Assembly: GCF_036417845.1 (NCBI RefSeq)
Contig: NC_089979.1
Location: 9,353,424-9,417,423, forward strand
DNA: 64,000 bases
Reading direction: 5' to 3'
Source of the DNA: Apteryx mantelli
Lineage: Eukaryota > Chordata > Aves > Apterygiformes > Apterygidae
Shown: positions 26,501 through 38,500 of the stretch, one piece after another
Layout: each line of letters opens with the position of its first letter
Numbering within the stretch: the first letter of the stretch is position 1
Program-made: the position numbers and the translations under genes
The notes under the pieces: model-generated
The model's input: only the letters and a program-made list of their open reading frames with translations
Databases searched by the model: none
Told to the model about the DNA's origin: nothing

Positions 26501-29500
26501 GGAAATTGGACACCAGTGATTTTTTGGATATCATCTTTAATTCACATTTCCTCAGAGTATTCAAGTGGCTTCTTAAGTCCATTCCCATTCAGTAAAAACA
26601 TTCTTAACTTTAAAATATTTTAAACTTTATTATGCACAAACATATACCCAAAATATGATCACATAAAAAAGTGATTTTTGACTTAGCATGGATGGTGGAA
26701 TATGTGCTTTGGATTATAAACTTTCTCTGTTTTTCCTTCTAGATTTTACAGCTTTACTTGTTGATATTATTGGAAACTCCACCAGCTATCTCACAGAAAT
26801 TTTCAAGTCTACTTCTATTCTCTCAGGTTTACATTTCTTCTTACCATTTATCATTCTTGTTTGTCTCATTTATTCATGCACAAAAGCCTACGATTTCTCC
26901 TGCTTATTCTTCAGCATTTGTCTTACAAAGCGTGGACTGCAGATGTAAACAAAGTCTCCTTACAGGAAAAGAAAATGTATACATACATACATGCATACAA
27001 TGTATTAGTATATATAAAATATGTATGTTATGTATACATACATACCATACTTTATATATATATAACTTTATATTATACACCATGTATAATTTGGGGAGGG
27101 GTGGAGATGCATGTTTGCATGAGCATCTTTGTTTTGTTTGAAAGGTTGATGAACTATTATTGAATATGAATATTTTTTGAAATTATGACCCCACCAAAAT
27201 AATTATGGCCTATATATTCTGATGGAATGCTTTTTTTTCCCCTGCAACAATGTTTTTAATGTAGAATTAAAAAAAAAATAGAAATATTTCCCCTTGAAAT
27301 ATTAGCATTTGGACATGCTGCCTCATATGAACTTCATCTGCTCCAATTCTTCTGCATAGGCTGGGGTTTCTGGATAACTTTTCATGAAATAGTGCAGTCT
27401 TCCCTTTGGCGTTTTGAAATCTCATGAGACATGTAGTCTAGTCAGGCATCCAGTCCACAGATGAGAATGGTTCCCGGAAAGCGCAGGATGGTATATACCA
27501 CTGAAATCTTTTATTTTCAGAAGAAATGTGTAGAAATATTTTTGTGTATGAGAGATTGAAATTTTCTATAACTATCAACTGCTTTCTAAGAAAAACACCA
27601 GTTTGTCAAAGGATCAAACTTTTGTCAAAATCAGATCTGAAGGAAAATCTTAAGCCAGTTGTAGAAGTCACGTATCATTTGGGGTTTGTGTCTTCTGCTA
27701 CTTAAGATAGTATTGTGCAATGAAAACTGAGAGCAAGCATCTGTTTTACATGTGTTTCCCTTACAGTGAGTCAGAGCAACAATTCAGATTGTATCTATAT
27801 CTGCATGATGGCAGGCCAAACAGGTAAATGTAAAAAAATTCCACCCAAAATATTGCCCTATGGTTCTCATTGATGGCTTACATTTGAAGCAAGACCTCTG
27901 TGATATTTTTAAGCATGTATATTTGCAGGGAGAAATCTGTCTGACTTTTGGGAGATGCTAGAGAAGTCTCCTGTTATTAATTACACATTTTCCAGCAACA
28001 CATCTGCTGACCTGGGTAAGTACCTCCTGGGGAATAAAAGCAAACAGCAGCAGCAATGAAAACCATGTCCAGATAGCACTTGCAATGAATGCAGTGTTTC
28101 ATATATTACTCCATATTCACCACAAAAAAATAAGTAAAATCTACAAACTTCAAGTTATTAAATGTGGGGTCTTCTGTTGGATGAAAGAACAAAAACCTTT
28201 GGTTTCATTGGAAACTACTGGTGACCTGGCGTCTCAGAAAATGTAATTCAGTCTTAGTGCTTTGATCTTTTTGCTCAGAAAGCCCTGGAAATATGAGAGC
28301 AGAAGGGATGAACAGCTAGTGCCCTAGTGAAGCTCCGATCCTTCTTCATAGGCTGAAGCTGTAGTCAAAAGTCCCCTCTTATAAGACCAACTGGATTTTG
28401 TGATTCTGTTCTTGAGATCAAGCAGGCTAGATAATATATATTTCCATTTGGATATCAAAGCCCTCGTGGAAGAGGACAGGGATAACATTTCCCAAGGCAA
28501 TTTGTACTTTTATGGGTGTGAGGCAGTGAGTGATGGTGACATGACACAGCAGTGCTATGTTTAGGCTGAGCCTCTTCTTATCCACACTGTGGGGATGAGT
28601 TAACCCATACTGTGGCTGGATAGAAACAACAGCCTGAGTGCTCATAAGGGATTTATAAGGCCTAAGACATGGATGGGACAAAAAAGACTAGCCCTGGGAC
28701 TATATCTGAAGATATTCAACAATGAACCCACTAGCCACTTAATTTCAAACCTTTCCTAAATAGTTGAAGAGGTGATATTTTTAGACCAATATGTCTTCCC
28801 TAAGATCTGAGAGATATGCAAATTACATAAAAATTGGAAATTACATAAAAAATTGGGAACTGAAGATGCATCTTTTGATCCTTTGAATCCTGCACCCCAA
28901 ACCAGAACATCTTCTCTCATGGAATAAGAGCTTTTATGGAATTCAGTCCTGGACTGGGGGAGACTCTATAATGTTTTTAATTTAAAAGAATAAATCCCTT
29001 AGCTCTCAGTGGGAATAATCTCCTATCTTTATGTGAGTTACCCTCAGAAAGGGGTCAAATATACTTAGCCAGTGTGCTGCATGGTTCTTCCACCCAAAAC
29101 TGCTTTGGCAGGTTGAGCTATGCTTCAGATACGACCGCTCATTGCAGTTGGTGCATGTTTCTCATTTTGATTGCTTGATTGTAACAGGCAAACAGTGAAA
29201 TCAATGGCAATTTTACCTATGCCAAAAGGTGTTTGACATTACTCTCTTATTTAAAACTAATCAAAGGCAGGCAGTTTGCCAAAAATGACTTTCTTTTAGA
29301 AAAGAGAGCTACCATTCTTTTTATACCAGAATCCAACTCCTTTCCTTTTTATCTCACTGAATATGCTGTGGATACTGAGCATACTAACCCTATCTTCTCA
29401 TACCTCGAAGATCTAGATTCGATTTTTTCAAGTTTCATGAAATTACAGGAAGACGCAAACAAAACCATGGATCCATCAGCAGAACACACGTGGAGATCTA

Positions 29501-32500
29501 AAAGTGCGCAAGTATTCTCACACCTAAATGTATATTCTCCTTGACTGACAACTTGACAAGTGACTGCTTAGATTTGCTGCACAAACTCTATGATGTTGAA
29601 CTAAAAATACAGAGTAAGATAAAAGTTTGCCCTAAAGAGCAGAAGATGAGGCCATTAATGCCCTGGATAACCGGAGGGTAGAAAAATCATTGTAAAAAGC
29701 CTCAGATTGTTTTCATTGTCATTTCATTAGCAAAAGACATTTATTAAGGAGTCAGAGAAGAAAAAAATAGTTGGTGTTTTTAAATCATGAAAAAAAATTG
29801 TTCACAGTGTTTTCTCTCATTACTTACTGTCATTTTTTACCTATCTCTTTCTCTGTCTTTGATATTTATATGCTCTGCAGTTGTGAGTACCTGAACATCT
29901 CATAGACTTTAGTGCATTTAGCTTCACCACTCAGCTACAAGATAGAAGAGTGCTAGCATGATCACACTGAAAGCAGAAAACCAAGGCCTTAGCCTCACTT
30001 CCACGTAGTGGAAGCAAAGACGAATTCAAACCTAGGCTTCGTACCTCCTAGTCACTGCAGCTGCATCTATCAACAGCAAAATTTCCACGTTTCCCTAGTT
30101 AGGTGCTGTTTTATAAGCCCTTTTAACTTCTTGAACCTCATACCAACCTTTATTATCTTTTCCAACCCCAGTTATCATTCCTGCCACAAAATGTCATCAG
30201 TTCTCAAATTTCAGCATCTGCCCTTCGGTACCTCCCTGCTCCCCTTCACATAGGCAAAGGCATTCATCTCTTCCCTCCACAGTGAAGTAGTTTAGGAAAT
30301 AATAGAGAATAATTTCTGTGGGAGGGAAAAAAAAATAGCTTTGAAGGAACATTTCACATTGTATTTTTTTGTTTACGAAAACTCACACGTTGTAACATTG
30401 TCAATTAAGATTTCAAACTTTATTGGCATATGGAAAGAAAAAAAAAACAAACGGACTTTTTAAAATGAAATGAGAAGGTTTCCACTCATCTGCCAGTGAA
30501 AGCATTCAGGGAACAGAGGGGATTTTCTGGGTGCGTTTTAGACATTATTGTGCCCCGGAGCGTGTGTGAACGTGCGGCACTTGGCCATGAGGCACCGGCA
30601 CCCAACGCGTGTTGCGAGTGCTGGCACCTCTGTCTCTCCCCAGCTACGAGGATCCCAGTTGTTCTGAAGGGGGAGGAAATCCCTCCTACAAGGGTCCCAA
30701 CATGGCCCAAGCCAGGTGGCACGAAAGGATCGGGGTTTCCATCAATGGAAACCTGGGACGCTTGGAAACTGCGCAGCACGGCCGGAGCCTCTCCGGAGAG
30801 CACAGCCACAGCACCGACCTGTGAGTACTGCACCAACAAGCTCTTCCTGCATCATTCCTGCACCCTTGGCCACACGTTAATGAGCCCCAAAGCTGCTGGA
30901 CGGTGGGACAAGGGCCCTCCATTGCCTATTGCTCCGGCTGGCTGCAGGATCCCATCCCAAACCACGTCTCGGAGGTGGAGACCTGGTTTACCACTTGTAA
31001 GGTCCTTCACAAACCCTGGCAGTGTCAGGAGCTCTTTGCTCCACTCAGCGACCCACAAAAGTGTCTGAATTTGCACATCCAAACTGGGTGAAAGACCCCT
31101 TCTTGCAAAGGCCCAGCAGGCAGAGAGGAGGTTTTTTGACAGACCCTCTTGTTGTAAGTCCCTTCATCCGGAAAAGCGTGTTTTTGTTTCTCTTCCACAA
31201 GTTAACCTGTTGCTGTGGTTTCTGACCTGTGGTGCCTGGGAGCCCCTCAGGGTGCTCAGGATCCCTGCAGGGTGCTTTACCACCCAACCCTAGGAACTGG
31301 CAGTTCAACGGACAAGCTACAGGGACCAGATATTGCTCAATTAAGGAGACCACACTGGGCAGAGAGTTGAGATGTATTGCATGAGGTGACATGGACTCCC
31401 CATCCCAAGAGGTGCCCGTTCCTCCAAACTTGCCCAGAAATCTGGGCAGATGGGTCACTAGTCACAGCCTGGTACAGGGTCTTCACCAGTGCCTCACCTT
31501 CAGCAGAACAAACCTCGGGGGTGCCTCAAAGCCCTCGTGCTGCAACTGATTAGATTTCAATATTGCAGAAGTGCTAAAATACGTTATAATGACTTTCCTG
31601 TCATTTTTCGTGCTTTCGTGGAAACCTGCCTCTATGTCCTGGCTCTTCTTGTTCCACACACGCACCTCAGCCACCCAGGTCTCTGCCCACATTTTGCTCC
31701 AAATCCGGCGAGCAGACCTGAGAAAGAGCAATATAGAGTTGCTTCTCTAGGTCTCCACTAAACATACCTTCTTCAAATCCTTATCTGCCTTCCCCTAGTC
31801 CATGGACCTTCCAAGTTCTAACAAACTACAGTTTTTATCCTTCCTTTTTCATCCTTCTGTTTTTATATGTCACTGGAAGTACCGGGCAAGGGACTCTGGC
31901 AGGTGATCTCTCTACTACATAGTGGGTTGGGACTTTGCACTGGACAGATAAATAACAAATATTCTGAATGACGTGAAGCATATGTCTTTCTGTTCCCATA
32001 GCTGAAATGTCTGCATTTTGGACGCAGCCACTGCCTCCTCGAGAAACAAGCAAATTGATGCAAACAGAGCCAGGTGAGACTCATCAGGAATGATAACAAA
32101 GCATGTCAGCTGGCACATTTCTGAAATAGAAAATAATACATCTGTCTCTCCTTGTAGATAATATAAACACATGTAGAAAAAGGCAACTGTGAATATATTT
32201 ATGAGTCAGTGTCTATATACATATTTACTTGTGGCCTGTGACTTCAGCATTTTTTCTTCTGTTATTTTTTTCAATCAGCCTTTCATTTGTTCATTTATTT
32301 CTGTTAAGAGGTCAAGACAAGTTATATTCTTTTCCTTCCTTCAGATTTATCTTCCTCAGTATTGTCTGCACCACCCTACAGGCCTGGTGTGGCATCAAAA
32401 CTTCACTCTCCTACCAGTAAGTATCTGCACCTCATGCAGCAAAAATAGCATTATTTAAGAAAATATATCAAAACACATATACTCCCATGAAGAAACAACA

Positions 32501-35500
32501 TACATGTTTAATGTACCTAATAGTATACCTTATGTATGTAAAAAAACCCTGAAATATCAAAGGGACTGATGCTCATATTTGTTTGTGTCATACACAATCA
32601 CACATTTAACATATAAATTATACTATCAGTATAGAATTAACGTATGTACTCCACATGTCAATATTAACATGATTGGCTTTTGGACAATCCTAAAATCCCT
32701 TTATTCCAAACGAGTACATCAAGCTTTAAATTTTCCTATTGGTACAAATAAAATGATTAAGTCAATCCCTGCCACATGAAATCTCCAGAACCGCCCTGAA
32801 TTTCAAATACTGCAGACTTCCTCTTAGGCTAAAGAAGGGTCGTTATCAGCTGGATTTTCAGAAAAACTCACTTCCCAAATTTAGGCACTAATAATTAGGT
32901 TTTAAGAGCTCTGCATGGTAAATTTATGCTGATGTGTTGGTCCACTTACTATCCTTATATTGGTAATAACCTTCTATTTACACATATTTAGCAAGAGGCT
33001 ACATGCTTTGAAAAAACGGTCTTGATTAGATGCCAGAAAGGGCATCTGAGCTGTGAAAGAGTGCAGCCCCTAATTTGGATGTTGAGCACTTGAGTGTCTC
33101 AATCCAGGCTACCCACTCCAGATTTTGCAAAGTTCAGAAATATAATGGAAATAAAACTCAGCTGCAAATCCCATCCATCCTGCAGTCTCAGCACACTGTG
33201 CTAACAAGTCAAAGTCAGAATCCTAAATCACAGGGTAGAAGAAAATTTCTACTTGTTCTAGCAATGTAAAGCTATTAGCCCAGAAACTCTGAATTGAGGT
33301 TTCCAGGGCTTATCACAGGGAAGAAATATTCGTGACTACAGTATAGGCACTCAGTATCAGGTTGTCCTGGGCTCTCGTCTACTGAAGAACTGTTCCATGA
33401 TTCTCCTGACCAAATGTGGGTGTCTAATTTGAGATGAAATCTGTCATTCCTTGAACTCCTCTGACTATACCAGCTGTTGGCTATCCTGGGGACTGAACAC
33501 AGCTAGCTCAGTTCTAGGTGCCAGTGTGGTAGACACCTAAACTGGTAAAATGAATCCCATCTCAGAGATTTCTTTGGGACTAGTGTTAACACTGAGATGG
33601 AAAAGAAAAAGCAGCTGTCGGCTGTACCCCACCATTGCTTCCCGATAGTGACATTGTGATGCCAAGCTAAAGAATAATAATCTAAAGCTATGAAGTACGC
33701 AATGCCTGTGTTATTTAGCCTCTTGGTCTATTTCAGCAAAAGCATAGTGTAAACTCCATTTCTGTCCACACTGCCCATCTACCTGCAAAGTACCTGGGCT
33801 GTCCTGACCCATTCCAAAGATACCACCAAAAGAATTCCAGGTCTGGGAGCTTTTTCAGTGTTGTGGTAGCAATTAGATGGGTTATAATTGTAGTTCTGCA
33901 AGAAACTAGGAAAAGGAGTTTTAAATAAATGCTGCAAGAAAAAAAGCAAACACTTAAAAAAAAATCCCTCTATTTAGCTGTTCCATGCTACAAATACAGA
34001 AACCTCAGAGCTCCTTTGAACCTCCTACAAATATGAATGAAGCTGAAGGAAAACAGTTTAAGAAAGGCTAAGCCACAGCTACAGACAGTGGCTCTTGCAC
34101 TTGAAAGCCATCCACCCATCCGCAGGTTTCCTTTAGGTTTTTAGATGAAGTTCACTTCCTTTGGCATTCTTCCCTAGGAAATGAACGAATTTTCCTTTGT
34201 ATTATGGGTTGGTGACTATGTCTGGGAACCTGAACCTGAAGGTGAAAATCTTTCCTTTTGGTTTTGTTTGATTTTTAATTTGCAAGTTGACTTAGGAGAA
34301 GGACTTTCCAAGCTATTTAAACTGGCAGTGCTTAGAGGTGTCGTAGGAGGGGTTATAATGGGGAAAATCACAGATAATGGAAGAGCAATTAAAGAAGAAG
34401 GCTTCTCCTTCAGGGGGTCCCTTACACATTTGATGATATCTAAGACCTCAAATTATCCAGAAAATGATTACATGTGAACATCTTTAGTTAGGCAGTAATG
34501 AAGTGAATGGAGTGCCAACTATTTAATCATCAGCTATGTCAGTGTCTTGTATCACTCCTTCTGATGCAAAATATGGCCAGATCCTGCTGCAAGGAGGAAA
34601 GGAGGAAGAATTTCCCAAATACTGCTAGCACCTTTGGATTATGGACTGTTTCACCCATCCCACTAAACTCACGCTGGTTTCTTCACCTCTCATAATCTAG
34701 AAAGTTTCTTGGTTTAGAGAAGGGCCAGTGTTGGGCAGCACAGCTTTGAGTCTGCAGCTGAATCCTCTCACTGCATAGTTTATGAAATACCTCTTCCTTA
34801 CCCTCTTCTTCATGCCCATTACCAGAGTGCTCTGGCTATTCTTCTGGTCTAGACCCACACTTGTTTCTGTCCCTCGCCTTATGCTCCCATTTATGGGCTC
34901 CCACTTGAAGAAACCCTTCCATTTCTTGCAGTCTTAGTCTTTGCTAATCCTACTCCTGACTCTTGCAGTCAAAATCCAAGACCAAGGAGAATAATGGAAT
35001 TTTATTTGTCTTCATCGGCTCACAAAAAAGGATCCTTTCAGATTCTTTCCCTACAAAGTGAAAGGAATGTTTGCTGTCTTGTCCACTGCTGTGCTGTGAT
35101 ATCATGCATGTTCATCCTACATGCTTCACATTTCAAAACACACTTCCCTTCCAGGCCTGTTCTACTTTGCTTTTTGTTGTTCAGTCATCAGATTTCCTGA
35201 AGGATTCACCTGGCAAAATAGAATTGCTTCCTCTGTTCTCACAGCCAGCCTGAACTTTTGGACATGGAGGCAGCATTTCTCAGCTGAGCCAGACCTTCAC
35301 TGTTTCAGAAGGGGATGCTGGCATCCTGCAAGCTTCAAGCTTGCACTGTTCACAGGGCAATTGCGCCCTAAGTGATAACCTGGGATTAAAAAGTGGTCAA
35401 GAAGTTCAAAAAGTGATGGAAGCAGGTCACACCTGACAGTTGCAATGTAGGAACTCTGGGATTTGCAAATTCAGAGCTTTAAATGGGATCAGAAAAGACT

Positions 35501-38500
35501 CTTTTTTTATGGGCATGAATCTTTTCAATATCTCTTTCAGTGTCTCAGTCACTGTTTATAGATAACACTCTCCCGTGAGCCTATGAACAGATGCACTGGA
35601 TCAGCTTCCTTTTTTAGCTTAAGATCTTAAATGGCCTCCTGTTTCTGCCCTGTGCCTCATGTTCTCTGGAGTATTTTCCCTTGCAGCATCCCTTGGAAAG
35701 TGTATGCTTATTTTACTCTCTTTATGAAGAGTAAATGCAAACAGCAAAATGGTTGAACAGCAGGGTTTAAATGTGAACCTGGCTTATAGGCATCTGATTC
35801 CTGCACCACTGTTCATAGTCACAAGCTATAGAGATGCTTTCTTTCAGTGCATGAAGAAAATTTAGCATCTAGGAACGGGATTACCAACAATCAGCATATT
35901 AAACAGGGAAAGCTGACAAAAGACAGTAAGTAAAAGCCAACTTTTCTCCCAGACTTAGAAGTATATGGGATTCATTACCTTAAATCCTTTCCAGTATTGA
36001 AGAAGTCCCTTTTGAATTTGCCTATGGACAGTTTTGGCGTCTTTTCTTTTTTGAGTTGGGATTGGGATCAGGGGCTTGCTGGCTCTCTCCAGCAGCTCCA
36101 CACTCCAATACTACATTATGAGACGTTAACATGAGTTAGTCACCTCGTTCACTGTGTGGAATTACTCTCAGGTATGAATCTCGCTTTACTCAGCCCCATG
36201 CTATTTCAAAACCTATTGAGAAAAACTTTATAGGTGATATGCTGGCCTGCCACTCTGCGAATGTGGTAGCGAAGATGCAAGATGACTGTCTCGTGTTGCA
36301 TAAGGAGTGAAATCACTTGGTGCTCTTTCACAGAATCACAGAATCACAGAATCGCTGAGGTTAGAAGGGACCTCTGGAGATCATCTAGTCCAACTCCCCT
36401 GCTCAAGCAGGGTCACCTAGAGCACGTTGCACAGCATCATGTCCAGGCGTGTTTTGAATATCTCCAGAGAAGGAGACTCCACAACCTCTCGGGGCAACCT
36501 GTTCCAGTGCTCTGTCACCCTCACAGGGAAGAAGTTTTTCCTCATGTTCAGATGGAAGCGTCTGTGTTTCAGTTTGTGCCCATTGCCTCGCGTCCCGTCA
36601 ACTGGGCACCGCTGAAAAGAGTCTGGCTCCATCCTCTCGACACCCTCCCTTCAGATACTTGTACACGTTGATAAGATCTCCTCTCAGTCTTCTCTTCTCC
36701 AAGCTAAACAGGCCCAGCTCTCTCAGCCTTTCCTCATAAGAGAGATGCTCCAGTCCCCTAATCGTCTTTGTAGCCCTTTGCTGGACTTGCTCCAGTAGTG
36801 CCACATCCCTCTTGTACTGGGGAGCCCAGAACTGGACGCAGTACTCCAGATGTGGCCTCAGCAGGGCTGAGTAGAAGGGGAGGATCACCTCCCTCGACCT
36901 GCTGGCAACACTCGTCCTGATGCACCCCAGGATACCATTGGCCTTCTTGGCCACAAGGGCACATTGCTGCCTCATGCTTAACTTGGTGTCCACCAGCACT
37001 CCCAGGTCCTTCTCAGCAGAGCTGTTTTCCAGCAGGTCAGCCCCCAACCTGTGCTGGTGCATGGGGTTATTCCTCCCCAGGTGCAGGACCCTGCACTTGC
37101 CTTTGTTGAACTTCATGAGGTTCCTCTCCGCCCACCTCTCCAGCCTGTCCAGGTCTCTCTGAATGGCAGCACAGCCCTCTGGTGTATCGGCCACTCCTCC
37201 CAGTTTGGTATCATCAGCAAACTTGCTGAGGGTGCACTGTGTGTCTTCATCCAGGTCATTGATGAAGAAGTTGAACAAGACTGGACCCAGTACTGACCCC
37301 TGGGGGACACCGCTAGCTACAGGCCTCCAACTAGACTCTGCACCGCTGATCACAACCCTCTGAGCTCTGCCATTCAGCCAGTTCTCAATCCACCTCACTG
37401 TCCACTCATCTAGCCCACACTTCCTGAGCTTCCCTATGAGGATGTTATGGGAGTCAGTGTCAAAAGCCTTGCTGAAGTCAAGGGAGACAACATCCACTGC
37501 TCTCCCCTCATCTACCCAGCCAGTCATTCCATCCTAGAAGGCTATCAGATTGGTTAAGCATGATTTCCCCTTGGTGAAGCCATGCTGACTACTCCTGATC
37601 ACCTTCTTTTCCTCCACATGCTTGGAGATGGCCTTCAGGATGAGCTGCTCCATCACCTTTCTAGGGATGGAGGTGAGGCTGACTGGCCTGTAGTTGCCTG
37701 GGTCCTCCTTCTTGCCCTTTTTGAAGACTGGGGTGACATTGGTTTTCTTCCAGTCTTCAGGCACCTCTCCTGTTCTCCATGACCTTTCAAAGATTATGGA
37801 GAGTGGCTTAGCAATAACGTCCGCCAGCTCCCTTAGCACTCGTGGGTGCATCCCATCAGGTCCCATGGATTTGTGGGTGTCAGGTTTGCCTAAATGATCT
37901 CTAACACGATCCTCCTAGACCAAGGGAAAGTCTTCCTTTCTCCAGACATTCTCTCTTGCCTCCAGGGTCTGGGATTCCTGAGGGCTGGCCTGAGCAGTAA
38001 AGACTGAAGCAAAGGCAGCATTCAGTAATTCTGCCTTCTCTGCATCCTTCGTCACCAGGGCACCCACTCCATTCAGCAAAGGGCCCACATTTTCCCTAGT
38101 CTTCCTCTTGCTACTGATGTATTTGAAGAAGCCCTTCTTGCTGTCCTTGACATCCCTTGCCAGATTTAATTCCAAATGGGCTTTCCTCATCACATCACTG
38201 CATACTCTGACAGCTCTTTGGAGCTGCTTTTCAATTCTGAGCAAGTAAGGACTGGCAGGAATCTGGCCAGATAACACATTTGCTGTGAAATGTTTTGATT
38301 TTGCTATGGCAGCTTCAAGGCTTAGGTAAATGAACACGAGATAATGGCTACTGTGTCCAACGTGTTGGTATACAGTGCCTCTGTACATAGGTACTCTCAT
38401 ACTTATGTAAATACTTATGAAAATGCAAAGCAGCTAACCTTGCCACAGTAATATGTTCCTGTCTATGCCATATTTTACATGAGGTCTAGCAATTAGTCTT

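Noticed and set aside
34169-34480. Strong acceptor followed by an open frame ([20 protein letters not shown])
   Set aside because: Reading phase is 0, while neighbouring HHLA1 exons need phase 1, where a TGA appears after 12 codons. Peptide not recognised.
35538-35571. 34-base pseudo-exon with good acceptor and donor (CCC|gtgagc)
   Set aside because: Length is not a multiple of three and would shift the HHLA1 frame.
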